In this document: positions 1-10,734 of the stretch, in pieces | How the letters are laid out: the number at the start of each line of letters is the position of its first letter | Position numbering within the stretch: position 1 is the stretch's first letter | NCBI GenBank assembly: GCA_001725945.1 | Contig: LRMT01000040.1 | Location: 62,001 to 126,000, forward strand | Length of the DNA stretch: 64,000 nucleotides | Reading direction: 5' to 3' | Origin: Cupriavidus sp. UYMMa02A | Lineage (GTDB): Bacteria; Pseudomonadota; Gammaproteobacteria; Burkholderiales; Burkholderiaceae | Made by a program: the position numbers and the translations under genes | The notes under the pieces: generated by a model | Told to the model about the DNA's origin: nothing | Databases searched by the model: none | What the model saw: the letters and a program-made list of their open reading frames with translations, nothing else

Positions 1-403
1 TCGATATCGGGATAGTTCGTGCGGAAGCGGGCAAGCAGGCCTGGCAGGAAGTAGCCAAGCACGGTGTACGACGCCGCCAGCCTCACGCTGCCCTTGAGGC
101 CATGCACCTGGAACCTCGGCTCGCGCAGGGCGTCCTCGACCGAATCGAGGATCTGCCGCGCGTGCTGATGGAACAGGTGGCCTTCGGCCGTCAGCGCAAC
201 CCCATGGGGCAGGCGGTCGAACAGGCGCACCGCAAGCCGCTGCTCGAGCGTCAGCACCGCATTCGTGATGGCCGATTGCGATACATGTTCGGCGGTCGCG
301 GCCATCGAGACTGGCCTGTTTCCGCCGCCGCGACAAAGTAGCGGAACTGCCGCAATGTGATTTCCTTGGCCAGCCGTTCCGGCGTCTCGCGAGCCTTTGC
401 CAT
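1..403 (-). CDS. LysR-type transcriptional regulator, N-terminal part (cut by window edge)
   Basis: Only the N-terminal region is present; the gene runs off the left edge. The reverse strand starts ATG at 403 with a GGAG about 9 bases upstream. The readable protein has the LysR helix-turn-helix pattern: LRQFRYFVAAAETG, then SQSAITNAVLTLEQRLAVRLFDR, then the start of the effector domain. One base is missing near 310 (GG read as G), which breaks the frame between AAAETGQ and the helix. It is divergent from the indolepyruvate oxidoreductase gene, so it is a candidate regulator of that gene; this is inference from position only. Confidence 0.75.
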
Positions 404-524
404 GGTTGTTGTCTCCGGTATTCGTTGTCGGATATCAGCTCTCGGATTTCATGATTTTACGATAGCCGGGGCGCTTCCTACACTGCCTCGGATAACCCAG
501 ATATCCCCCCCGGAGACAGACACC

Positions 525-3500
525 GTGAATGCACCGCTACCCCACGCGCTGCGCGAGGCGCTGGCCAGCGCCAGCCTGGACGACAAGTACACCCTGGAGA
601 AGGGTCGGGTTTACCTGAGTGGCACCCAGGCGCTGGTGCGCCTGCCCATGCTGCAGAAGGCACGCGACCGCGCCGCTGGCCTCAATACGGCGGGCTTTAT
701 TTCCGGCTACCGGGGCTCGCCGCTGGGCGGCGTGGATCAGGCGTTGTGGAAGGCCAAGCAGCATCTGGCGGCCAGCGACGTGGTGTTCCAGCCGGGCGTC
801 AACGAGGATCTGGCCGCCACGGCCGTCTGGGGCAGCCAGCAGGTCAACCTGTTCCCGGGCGCCACGCGCGACGGCGTGTTCTCGATGTGGTACGGCAAGG
901 GGCCGGGCGTAGACCGTTCGATGGACGTGCTCAAGCACGCCAACTCGGCCGGCTCGTCGCGCCACGGCGGCGTGCTGCTGCTCGCGGGCGACGACCATGC
1001 CGCCAAGTCGTCTACGGTGGCACACCAGTCGGAACACGTGCTGCTGTCCGCCGGCATTCCGGTGCTGTACCCGTCCAACGTGCAGGAATACCTCGACTAC
1101 GGGCTCCATGGCTGGGCCATGAGCCGCTATTCGGGCCTGTGGGTGTCGATGAAGTGTGTGACGGACGTGGTCGAGTCGACGGCTTCGGTCGATATCGATC
1201 CGGACCGCGTGCAGATCGTGCTGCCCGAAGACTTTGCCATGCCCGAGGGCGGCCTGAATATCCGCTGGCCCGATACGCCGCTGCAGCAGGAGGCGCGCCT
1301 GCTCGACCACAAGTGGTACGCGGCTCTGGCCTATGTGCGCGCGAACAAGCTCAACCGCGTCGTGCTTGATTCGCCCAACGCGCGCTTCGGCATCATGACC
1401 GCCGGCAAGGCCTATCTGGACGTGCGCCAGGCGTGGCCGACCTGGGGCTTGATGACGACACGTGTCAGCGCATCGGCATCCGCGTCTACAAGGTCGGCTG
1501 CGTTTGGCCGCTCGAGGCGCACGGCGCGCGCGAATTCGCGACCGGCCTCGAAGAGATCCTGGTGGTTGAAGAGAAGCGCCAGATCCTCGAATACGCGCTC
1601 AAGGAAGAGCTGTACAACTGGCGCGAAGACGTGCGGCCCAAGGTCTACGGCAAGTTCGACCAGCGCGGCAACGATGGCGGCGAGTGGTCGGTGCCGCGCG
1701 GCAACTGGCTGCTGCCCGCGCACTACGAGTTGTCGCCGGCGCTGATCGCCAAGGCCATCGCCCGGCGCCTGGAAGGCTTCAACCTGCCCGAAGAGGTCAG
1801 GGCGCGCATTGCCGCGCGCGTGGCGCTGATCGAAGCGAAGGAGCGCGAGGCGGCGCAGCCGCGCATCGCGGTGGAACGCAAGCCGTGGTTCTGCTCGGGC
1901 TGCCCGCACAATACCTCGACCCGCGTGCCCGAAGGCTCGCGCGCGCTGGCCGGCATCGGCTGCCACTATATGACGCTGTGGATGGACCGCAATACCGACA
2001 CCTTCAGCCAGATGGGCGGCGAAGGCGTGGCGTGGACCGGCCAGATGCACTTCACGAACGACAAGCACGTGTTCGCGAACCTCGGCGACGGGACCTATTT
2101 CCATTCGGGGCTGCTTGCCATCCGGGCGTCGATTGCGGCCAACGCGAATATCACCTACAAGATCCTGTTCAACGACGCCGTCGCGATGACCGGCGGCCAG
2201 CCCATCGACGGCGTGCTGACCGTGCCGCAGATTGCCCATCAGGTCCTGGCCGAGGGCGCGAAGAAGCTCGTCGTTGTCACCGACGAACCCGAGAAGTATG
2301 GCGATGGCGGCATGCTGCCGTCCGGCGTGACGGTGTTCCATCGCGACCAGCTTGACCAGGTCCAGCTCGACCTGCGCGGCACCGCTGGCGTCACCGTGCT
2401 GATCTACGATCAGACCTGCGCCACCGAAAAGCGCCGCCGCCGCAAGCGCGGCACCTATCCGGACCCGGCTCGTCGTGCGTTCATCAACGACACGGTCTGC
2501 GAAGGCTGCGGCGACTGCTCGGCCAAGTCGAACTGCTTGTCCGTGGAGCCGCTGGAGACCGAGCTTGGCACCAAGCGCAAGATCAACCAGTCGTCGTGCA
2601 ACAAGGACTTCTCGTGCGTCAACGGCTTCTGTCCGAGCTTCGTCACCGCCGAGGGCGCGCAGGTGCGCAAGCGGCGGGGCGGGCGGCAAGAGCGTGGGCG
2701 CCGATTTCGATGCGCTGCCGCTGCCGGTCCTGCCGGCGCTGGAGCGTCCCTTTGGCGTGCTGGTGACCGGCGTGGGCGGCACCGGCGTGGTGACGATCGG
2801 CGGCCTGCTCGGCATGGCCGCGCATCTCGAACGCAAGGGCGTGACGGTGCTGGACATGGCGGGCCTGGCGCAGAAGGGCGGTGCGGTGATCAGCCACGTG
2901 CAGATCGCGCCCAGCCCGGCCGCGCTTCACGCCACGCGCATCGCCACAGGCGAGGCGCGGCTGGTGATCGGCGGCGACGCGATCGTCTCGGCCTCGGCCG
3001 AGGTGCTGTCCAAGGTCCGCCACGGCGTGACGGCGGCCGTCGTCAACAGTGCCAACACGCCAACGGCGGACTTCATCAAGAACCCGAAATGGAAGTTCCC
3101 GGGTGCGAGCGCCGAACAGGACCTGCGCACGAGCGCCGGCGAGGCATGTGCGTTCATCGACGCCAGCGCGTGGGCGGTCAGGCTGCTGGCCGACGCCATC
3201 TACTCCAATCCGCTGCTGCTCGGGTTTGCGTGGCAGAAGGGCTGGATTCCGCTGCTGCGCGACAGCCTGCTGCGCGCAATCGAACTCAATGACGTGTCGG
3301 TGGAGAAGAACCGCCAGGCGTTCGAATGGGGACGCTATCTCGCCCATCATGGCGAAGAGGCGGTGCAGGCGATGCTGCCCTCCGCACGGCGTGAGCAGGT
3401 CGTGGCAATGCCGCAGACGCTGGACAATCTGATTCGCCAGCGTGAGTCCATGCTGACGGAATATCAGAACGCCGCGTATGCCGCGCGCTACCGTGACGCA

Positions 3501-4082
3501 GTCGAACGCATCCGTACTGCAGAGCAGAAGCTCGGCGCCGGCCGCAAGCTGGTGCTGACCGAGGCCGTGGCGCGCAACCTCGCCAAGCTGATGGCGTACA
3601 AGGACGAGTACGAAGTCGCCCGTCTCTACGCCGATCCCGCCTTCCTCGACAAGCTGCGCGCGCAGTTCGAAGGCGAGCCCGGCCGCGACTATCAGCTCAA
3701 CTTCTGGCTGGCGCCGCCGCTGCTGGCCAAGGCCGATGACAAGGGCCACCTGCTCAAGCGACGCTTCGGTCCGCGCACCATGACGGCATTCCGTCTGCTT
3801 GCGCGCCTGAAGGGGCTGCGCGGCACCGCGTTCGACGTGTTCGGCAGGACCGCGGAGCGCCGCGCCGAGCGGCAGCTTGTCGCCGACTACCTGGCGATGA
3901 TCGTCGAGTTCGCGCAGTCACTGAGCATCGATCGGCTCGATACCGCCATTGCGCTGGCGGCGTTGCCCGACGATATCCGCGGCTTCGGGCATGTGAAGGA
4001 AGGCAAACTGCACGCAGTGGCGGGCCGGCGCGAGACGCTGCTGGCGCAATATCGCGACGGGACACAGCGCGCCGCGGCGTGA
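525..4082 (+). CDS. Indolepyruvate:ferredoxin oxidoreductase, single-chain (alpha-gamma fused) type; frame broken
   Basis: Large TPP/iron-sulfur enzyme that oxidatively decarboxylates arylpyruvates (from aromatic amino acid transamination) to aryl-acyl-CoA. The corrected protein of about 1186 residues matches the usual length of the fused proteobacterial form. Visible parts: pyrimidine-binding half with SGYRGSPLGG near residue 60, TPP half with CSGCPHNTST near 456, a cysteine cluster CEGCGDCS...CVNGFCPSF near 658-700, and the gamma-type domain starting GVGGTGVVTIGG near 749. I chose GTG at 525 because a GGAG lies just upstream. Frame breaks: one base lost near 1432 and two between 2669 and 2690 (after QVRK). 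No ferredoxin gene is adjacent. Confidence 0.88.
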
Positions 4083-4137
4083 CCGAAACCGGCTGTTGGC
4101 TGTGCGACGGGTCGGCATAATGGTTGCCGGAGCCATG

Positions 4138-4172
4138 AAAAAACCCGCGTTCCTTATGGACGCGGGTTTTTC
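4138..4172. terminator. Bidirectional rho-independent terminator
   Basis: An A-run, then ACCCGCGT...ACGCGGGT forming a GC-rich hairpin, then a T-run. It sits between the end of the oxidoreductase gene (+) and the end of the doxX-like gene (-), so it can stop transcription from both sides. Confidence 0.85.
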
Positions 4173-4190
4173 GGGGGTGCCAGGCTCGGC

Positions 4191-4595
4191 TTACCGCGCC
4201 TTGGCAAGGCTGCCGCGCAGCTGCGACTCCAGCGCGAACACCACCAGCATCCCACCCAGGATCGACACGTTCTTCAGAAAGTGATTGAGCTGGTTCTGGA
4301 AGGTCGCGGCGTCCGCGCTCCAGAAGCCGTGGAAGACCAGGCTCACCGGCACCAGGAACACCGCCAGGGCCAATGCGCCCCACCTGGCGTTCCAGCCGGT
4401 AACGAGGGTCAGGCCGCCGCCGATCTCGATCACGATGGTCAGTACTAGCAGCACGCTGGCAAGCGGAAGCCCGGCACTTGCCATCCATGCCGCGGTGCCT
4501 GCAAATCCACCGATCTTGAGGATGCCTGAAATCACGAAAAGCGCGCCAAGCAGGGCGCGGCCGGCGGGGTACAGTCGGGAAATGCTGGGGGTCAT
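4191..4595 (-). CDS. DoxX family membrane protein
   Basis: Small 134-residue integral membrane protein with four hydrophobic stretches: about residues 10-30, 44-66, 70-92 and 106-122. The N-terminal pattern RALLGALFVISGILKIGGF and the IEIGGGLTLVTGW turn are typical of DoxX-like proteins, a family often linked to redox or quinone chemistry but mostly without known function. GGAG is 8 bases upstream of the ATG. It is a single gene, convergent with the indolepyruvate oxidoreductase, with a shared terminator between them. Confidence 0.85.
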   Translation of the reverse strand: MTPSISRLYPAGRALLGALFVISGILKIGGFAGTAAWMASAGLPLASVLLVLTIVIEIGGGLTLVTGWNARWGALALAVFLVPVSLVFHGFWSADAATFQNQLNHFLKNVSILGGMLVVFALESQLRGSLAKAR

Positions 4596-4834
4596 GACGG
4601 GGCTCCAAAGGTTAAGTGTGACCGGGTATCGTGAAAATCATTGAATTCTATGTTTCCCAGATCTGATGGAATATTAGGTCAGCGTCGGCGCCAATGTTCA
4701 GGTACAATGAAACAAGTTAATCAAAAAAATTCACTAATCGGTCGGCCCCATCCGCAGCGGTAGAGGGTGCGATTTCCACGACGCCGTGAACTAGAATCCA
4801 AGCGGGCCCACCCCGGCATTCCCTGCTGTATGGA

Positions 4835-4852
4835 GTGACAGATTTCTGACAA
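4835..4852 (-). promoter_or_regulatory. Candidate Pho box (PhoB site) between doxX-like gene and ppk
   Basis: Read on the reverse strand the bases are TTGTCAG-AAAT-CTGTCAC. The Pho box consensus is two CTGTCAT-like heptamers separated by a 4-base A/T spacer. The second heptamer fits fully, the spacer fits, and the first keeps TGTCA. It lies 67 bp before the ppk start but points away from ppk, so function is inferred. The rest of the 323-bp gap (4596-4918) shows no gene. Confidence 0.35.
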
Positions 4853-4918
4853 CCCCGGTGTAGGCGCCGGCCGCGAACGGCGTGCCTGTGGCAGAACCTC
4901 TCCCTGATCGGATGCCAA

Positions 4919-7049
4919 ATGGAAGATGACACGATCTCCGCGCGGAGCGCGCTGCCAGCAAGGGCCGGTATCGATGGACCTCCGCCGTCGGACGCCGACT
5001 CCACATGGCCTAACGGCAATGCCTTGTTCGTCAATCGCGAGCTGAGCCAGCTCGAGTTCAACCGGCGCGTGCTGATGCAGGCCGCCGACGCTGACACCCC
5101 GCTGCTCGAACGGCTGAAGTTCCTGTGCATCTTCAGCAGCAACATGGACGAGTTCTACGAGATCCGGGTGGCGGGCCTGAAGGAACAATGCCTGGTACAG
5201 TCGCCCGTGACCGGCCCGGACGGCCTTTCCCCGCAGACGCTCTATGACCTCGTCAATGCCCGGGTCCGCGAACTGGTCGAACTGCAGTACCAGATGTTCA
5301 ACGATGTCCTCGTTCCTGCGCTCGCCGCCGAGCAGGTCTGCTTCCTGCGGCGGCCGTCGTGGAATCCGGTACAGGCGGAATGGATCCGGGAGTATTTCTT
5401 CAACGAACTGATGCCCGTGCTGACGCCGATCGGGCTGGATCCGGCGCACCCATTTCCCCGCGTGCTGAACAAGAGCCTGAATTTCGCGGTGGAGCTCGAA
5501 GGCAAGGACGCGTTCGGCCGCCGCTCGGGCAATGCCATCGTGCAAGCGCCGCGTGCGTTGCCGCGCGTCATTGCCTTGCCGCCGGACGTCGCCGGGTGCG
5601 GCATGGTTTTGTGTTCCTGTCCTCCATCCTGCATGCGCATGTCTGCGAGCTGTTCAACGGCATGACAGTGCGTGGCTGTTACCAGTTCCGCGTGACGCGC
5701 AACAGCGAGCTGTTCGTGGACGAGGAAGAAATCAAGAACCTGCGCGAAGCGCTGCAAGGTGAGCTGCCGCAGCGGCATTTCGGCGACGCGTTGCGGCTCG
5801 AAGTGGCAGACAACTGCCGCCCGCGGTGACCTTGTTCCTGCAACAGCAGTTTGGCTTGTCCGCGACGGAGGTGTTCTCGGTCAACGGGCCGGTCAACCTC
5901 GTGCGGCTGCTGCAGGTGCCCGACCAGGTCGACCGGCCCGATCTCAAATACCCGCCTTTCCGGCAGAGCCTGCCCAAGGCGCTGCAGCAGCAGACCGACA
6001 TGTTCCGCGCGATCCGTGACGCGGACATTCTGCTGCACCACCCGTTCCAGTCGTTCGCGCCGGTGGTGGATTTTGTCCGGCAGGCTGCGCAGGACCCCGA
6101 CGTCGTCGCGATCCGCCACACCGTCTATCGGGCAGGCCACGATTCGGTGCTGCTGTCAGCATTGACCGAGGCGGCGCGCAAGGGCAAGGAAGTCACGGCG
6201 GTCGTGGAGTTGCTCGCGCGCTTTGACGAGGAAGCCAATATCGGCTGGGCCGCGCAGCTCGAAGAGGCGGGCGCGCATGTCGTCTACGGCGTGGTCGGCT
6301 ACAAGGCGCATGCCAAGATGGTGCTCGTGGTCAGGCGCGAGGGCGGGCGCTGCGGCACTACGCGCATCTCGGCACCGGCAACTACCATGGCCAAACGACG
6401 CGCTTCTATACGGATTTCGGCCTGATGACCTGCAATCAGGAGATCACCCAGGACATCGCCAATGTCTTCGGCCAGCTCACCGGCCTGGGGCAGATCAGCA
6501 AGATGGCCCATGTCTGGCAGTCCCCGTTCACCATGCACAAGTCTCTGCTGCAGGCGATCCGGCGCGAGGCCGAGCATGCGCGGGCAGGGCGCAAGGCTGG
6601 ATCATCGCCAAGATGAATGCGCTGCTCGAACCGGGCCTGATCCAGGCGCTCTACGACGCCTCGCGCGATGCGTGCGCATTGACCTGATCGTGCGCGGTGC
6701 CTGCGCCTTGCGGCCGGGCGTGCCGGGGCTCTCCGAGCACATCACCGTGCGTTCAGTGATCGGCCGTTTCCTCGAACACTCCAGGATCTTCTACTTCTAC
6801 AACGACAAGGCCGAGGACGTGATGCTCTCCAGCGCGGACTGGATGGACCGCAACCTGTTCCGGCGCATCGAAGTGTGCTTCCCGGTACTGGACGCGCGTT
6901 TGAAGAAGCGCGTGATCGGCGAAGGGCTGAAGCCCTATCTGCGCGACAAGCGCGATGCCTGGGAAATGGAGCCGGCGGGCAGCTACCGGCGCAAGCGCTC
7001 GCGCCAGGGCGAGTCCGCGCAGGACATGCTGCTCGCAAGCCTGGTCTGA
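4919..7049 (+). CDS. ppk: Polyphosphate kinase 1 (frame broken in five places)
   Basis: PPK1 reversibly polymerises the gamma phosphate of ATP into inorganic polyphosphate. The corrected protein is about 711 residues, normal for the family. Domains in order: N domain starting FVNRELSQLEFNRRVL (about residue 36), head domain with FVFLSSILHAHVCELF, then the two catalytic domains. The conserved active-site stretches YKAHAKM and HLGTGNYH carry the histidines used for phosphoryl transfer; MLSSADWMDRNL lies near the end. Single-base losses occur near 5600, 5819, 6347, 6596 and 6670, each repaired by one G or C in a GGC/GCC context. A second, unrelated polyphosphate kinase (PPK2) lies at 62.4 kb. 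Confidence 0.93.
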
Positions 7050-7104
7050 ACTGGCGCGCGGTGTCGACATGCTGCTGTCACGTCGACCTGCGGCAGCCCT
7101 CGGC

Positions 7105-8293
7105 TCAGATGGCGCCTTCGCTGCGCAATGCGTCAACCTGCGCGCTGCTGAATCCCAATGTGCCGAGAATATCCGCCGAATGCTCGCCGAGCGCAGGCAC
7201 GTTGCCCATGCAGGCCGGGGCGTGCGAAAGCGTGGCCGGTGGCAGCAGCGCCTGCACCGGGCCCGCGGGCGTGGCGACTTCGCGCCAGCGCTCGCGCGCG
7301 GCAAACTGCGGATGCGCCCATACATCATGCATGTCGTTCAACGGGGCATTGGCGATGCCGCCGCGATCCAGTCGTTCGATCAGTTCGGCGCGCGTCATGC
7401 GTGCGAGGCACGCGTTGATTTCCACATCGAGCGCAGCGCGGTTGGCCACGCGCTGCAGGTTTGTCGCGAAGCGTTCCTCTGCAGCAAGTGCCGTGTTGTC
7501 TAGCACCTCGCGGCAGAAGCACTGCCACTCGCGGTCGTTCTGCAGTCCGAAGATGACGCTGCCGCCATCGCCCGCGCGGTACTGGCCATAAGGCGCAATG
7601 GCCGGGTGGGCCAGGCCGGTGCGCGCCGGCGGCGTGCCGCCGTAGTGCGCGAAATTCAGCGGGTACGACATCCACTCGCTCAGTGCTTCGAGCATGGTGA
7701 CCTCGACGCGCTGGCCCTTGCCAGTACGCGCACGCGCAAGCAGCGCGGAAAGGATGCCCGAGTACGCGTACATGCCGGCCGCGATATCGGCAATCGAGAT
7801 GCGGCGCGCGATGGCTCGGCCTCGGTGCCCGTCACCGAGATCAGGCCCGCCGCGGCCTGGATCAGCAGGTCATAGGCCTTCTTGTCTCGGTACGGGCCCT
7901 GGTCGCCATAGCCGGAGATGTCGCAGACGATCAGGCCGGGAAAGTCGGCATGCAGCGCGTCGAAGTCCAGCCCCATGCGCCGGGCCGCGCCCGGTGCCAG
8001 GTTCTGGATCAGGACATCGGCCTGCCCGAGCAACTGCCGTACGATCTCGCCCGCGCGCGGATGCTTGAGGTCCAGCGTCAGGCTTTCCTTGCCGCGGTTG
8101 GCCCAGACGAAGAACGACGACATGCCGTGCACGGTCTTGTCATAGCCGCGTGCGAAGTCACCGACGCCGGGGCGTCGATCTTGATCACGCGTGCGCCGAG
8201 GTCGGCAAGCTGCCGGCTCGCGAACGGGGCGGCAACGGCGTGCTCCAGTGCCAGGACGGTAATGCCTTCGAGCGGGGGAGTGGAAGGGGGCAT
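7105..8293 (-). CDS. CaiB/BaiF family CoA-transferase (frame broken twice)
   Basis: Class III CoA-transferases move CoA between carboxylic acids in the cytoplasm. The corrected protein is about 396 residues, as expected. It begins PLEGITVLALEHAVAAPFASRQLADLGARVIKI, the family's N-terminal signature, followed by FFVWANRGKESLTLDLKHP and the DLLIQAAAGLISVTG segment; the catalytic Asp should lie in this part. Breaks are near 8168 and 7801 (GGC read as GC). Neighbours are a LysR, a Bug binding protein and a MaoC-like hydratase, so it probably activates or passes CoA onto an imported carboxylate. The substrate cannot be told from sequence. Confidence 0.85.
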
Positions 8294-8425
8294 GGCGGGC
8301 TCGGGGAAATCGGGACCGCCGAGTATAGGAAGCGTGCATGCCTTGCGGCCAGTCGAGATTTCCTAAGCGGGGTTCGAGGGCTTCTAACGGGCGATAAACC
8401 CGTCAGGAATCCGACCGCTTGTTTG

Positions 8426-8552
8426 CTCCCCTCTCCCGCTTGCGGGAGAGGGGCTGGGGGAGAGGGCAGGCGTCAGCAAGAACGATCCGCTTCACTTCGT
8501 GGAAGCTCCGGCCCTCTTCCCCGACCCCCTCTCCCGCACGCGGAGAGGGGAG
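8426..8552. repeat. Composite REP-like doublet, copy 1
   Basis: Two GC-rich palindromes (CCCCTCTCCCGCTTGCGGGA... and a related imperfect one ending GCGGAGAGGGGAG) flank a short spacer containing CACTTCGTGG. A second copy with the same order, spacing and spacer core lies at 24621-24749. The arrangement resembles a REPIN (paired REP sequences). Copy 1 overlaps the 3' end of the neighbouring LysR reading frame. Confidence 0.75.
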
Positions 8553-9505
8553 AAGACATTCGGCATTTGAGCGTGCCTATCCGGCTTCCCCCGCATCCCC
8601 CGCATCCCCTGCATCTCCAGCTTCCCCCGACGCCACCACAAACCGGATAACGCCCGCGCATAACCCGGCAATTCGTCCTGGCTGCGCACCACGATGCGCT
8701 GCTCGCGCCGCGCCCACGGCTCATCCAGCACAACGCCTTCCACCAGCCCCTGGGCAATTGCCGGATCGGCAACCGAGCGCGGCACCAGAGAAATGCCCGC
8801 ACCTTCCTGCACACAGCGGATGACCGCCGGAAAGTTCGCCGCATGAACCCTCACGCGCGGCGCCATGCCCGCCCGCACGGCCATGTCCTTCAGGAACAGG
8901 AAGTTGCTGCTGCGGCTGCCGATCGACACGAGGTCGTACTGCAGCGCCTGCGCCAGCGATACGCGTTCGCGCATGCCGAGCGGATGCCGCGGTGGGACCA
9001 CGAACAGCAGTTCGTCCTCGCCATAGCGGATCGATTCGAGCCCGCGCAGGTCGATGGCCCCTGCCACGAGCCCGATGTCGGCACGCTGTTCCAGCACCGC
9101 GCGCACGCTTTCCTCGCTCAGGTGTTCCTCGAGATCGACGTTGACGTTGGGATAGGCGGCCAGGAAGCGGCTCAGCGCGGCAGGCAGGCTGCTCATGGTG
9201 CTGCTGTTCGCATGCACGCGCAGGTGGCCTTCGATGCCGTCGGTGTGGCGCCGCATGTCGGCCTGCAGCCGTTCGACATTGTCGAGGATCGTGCGCGCGT
9301 GACGCAGCATCGTTTCACCGGCCGCGGTGAGCGCCATGCCTTTCTGCGTGCGCCGGAACAGGGGCACGCCCACCGCCTGCTCGAGGTTCTTCAGCCGGTA
9401 GCTGGCCGATGGTGCCGTCAGGTGCACGTCGGACGCGCCCGCGGTCAGGCTCTTGGCCTCCGCGATGGCCAGGAACACGCGCAGGTCTGTCAGTTCGAAT
9501 CGCAA
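8492..9505 (-). CDS. LysR-type transcriptional regulator
   Basis: Winged-helix regulator with N-terminal DNA-binding domain (FELTDLRVFLAIAEAKSLTAG..., then SYRLKNLEQAVGVPLFRR) and a LysR substrate-binding domain. I prefer the TTG at 9505 because GGAG lies 6 bases upstream and this puts the helix-turn-helix at the normal distance; an in-frame ATG at 9571 has no clear ribosome site. The last 40 or so residues (from RRGKLEMQGMRGMRGK onward) are translated from a CGCATCCCC micro-repeat and the REP doublet, so the natural C-terminus has probably been extended. It is divergent from the Bug protein gene at 9714 and likely controls that module. Confidence 0.85.
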   Translation of the reverse strand: MRFELTDLRVFLAIAEAKSLTAGASDVHLTAPSASYRLKNLEQAVGVPLFRRTQKGMALTAAGETMLRHARTILDNVERLQADMRRHTDGIEGHLRVHANSSTMSSLPAALSRFLAAYPNVNVDLEEHLSEESVRAVLEQRADIGLVAGAIDLRGLESIRYGEDELLFVVPPRHPLGMRERVSLAQALQYDLVSIGSRSSNFLFLKDMAVRAGMAPRVRVHAANFPAVIRCVQEGAGISLVPRSVADPAIAQGLVEGVVLDEPWARREQRIVVRSQDELPGYARALSGLWWRRGKLEMQGMRGMRGKPDRHAQMPNVFSPLRVRERGSGKRAGASTK

Positions 9506-9713
9506 ATCGGTCTCCGTCCGCGGCGGCCGGCGCGGGCCCAACTGCCCGTAAAGCCTTGCCACACAGCGCATTTAGAATTCTTCTAAGGGACCCCCAGTAC
9601 CTTTCGACTGGCCTGTCCCATGGCTCCGATTCTATAGTCTTCGCTCGCACCGCACGGCGAGGCCCCTGTGCAGCGGCCGTGCGATCGCCAGACCACAAGA
9701 CGGAGACATCGAC

Positions 9714-10696
9714 ATGATTCCCCCTATTTCCCGGTTTGCCACGGCGCTTGGCCTCGGACTCGCGATGCTTGGCGCGGCCGCGACCGCCGCCGCGCAATCG
9801 GACTATCCCGCAAGGCCGATCAGGCTGGTCGTGCCCTACGCCGCAGGCGGCCCCACCGATACCTTTGCACGATCGCTGGCGGCGAGCTGGAGCCGCCAGC
9901 TCAAGGCGCAGGTGGTGGTGGAAAACCGCACCGGGGCAGGCACCATCGTCGGCACCGAGTATGTGTCCAAGTCCGCGCCGGACGGCTACACGCTGCTGTT
10001 GACCACCGTGGCGCATGCGGTGAATCCGAGCATTCATGCGTCGCTGCCATATCGCACGATCGAAGATTTCGCGCCGGTGGGGCTCGCTGCGCGCGCGCGC
10101 TGGTGCTGGTGGTCAACAAGTCCGTTCCCGCGCAGACGCTGGGCGAGTTCATTGCCTACCTGAAGGCCCATCCCGGCAAGGTCAACTACAGCTCGGCCGG
10201 CGTTGGCAGCGCGCCGCATCTCGGCGCGGAGCTGCTGAATTACAAGGCCGGCACCAGGGCTGTTCATGTGCCATATCGCGGCAGCGCGCCCGCCATGGCG
10301 GACCTGATCGGCGGCCACGTCGAGTTCATGCTGGACAGCGCGCCGACTGGCCTTGCGCAGGTCCGCTCGGGCACCGTACGGCTGCTCGCGACGTCGATGT
10401 CAAAGCGCCTGCCGCAGACTCCCGACACGCCGTCAATTGCCGAGATCGTGCCCGGCTACGAGGCCTATACATGGAATGCCGTGTTCGTCCCGGCGAAGAC
10501 CCCGCCCGAGATCATCCGCAAGCTGTCGGACACGCTTGCCCAGACCCTGCACGAGCCTGCCTTGCAGGCAAAGGCCAATGAACTGGGGCTGATCCTGGAG
10601 CCGAAGCCGACACCGGAAGCCCTGGGCCAGTTCCTGCGCGCGGAGATCGCCAAGTGGACACCGGTCGCCGCGGCGGCCAACATGAAGGCGGACTGA
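9714..10696 (+). CDS. Bug family (TctC-like) periplasmic solute-binding protein
   Basis: Secreted binding protein of about 327 residues. It has a signal peptide (RFATALGLGLAMLGAAATAAAQ) and the family pattern YPARPIRLVVPYAAGGPTDTFAR, then the PDGYTLLLTTVAHAVNP and YKAGTRAVHVPYRG segments. Bug proteins bind carboxylates and usually feed tripartite tricarboxylate transporters or act in sensing; no TctA/TctB is in the window. GGAG precedes the ATG by 8 bases. One base is missing near 10095. It is followed 38 bases later by the MaoC-like gene, so both are probably co-transcribed, divergent from the LysR gene. Confidence 0.9.
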
Positions 10697-10734
10697 AGCC
10701 GTCAACAGAATCAAGACAACTGGAGCGACGACCG

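Noticed and set aside
1412-2857. Long antisense frame (481 codons) opposite the indolepyruvate oxidoreductase
   Set aside because: The sense strand reads a well-known enzyme; the antisense product is Arg/His/Ala-rich, typical of GC-rich shadow frames. The same reasoning excludes the long antisense frames at 15520-17004, 24524-26023 and 41394-42776.
4919-7049. ppk as a decayed pseudogene
   Set aside because: All active-site stretches are intact, codons between breaks are under clear selection, and the breaks follow the window-wide GGC/GCC deletion pattern.
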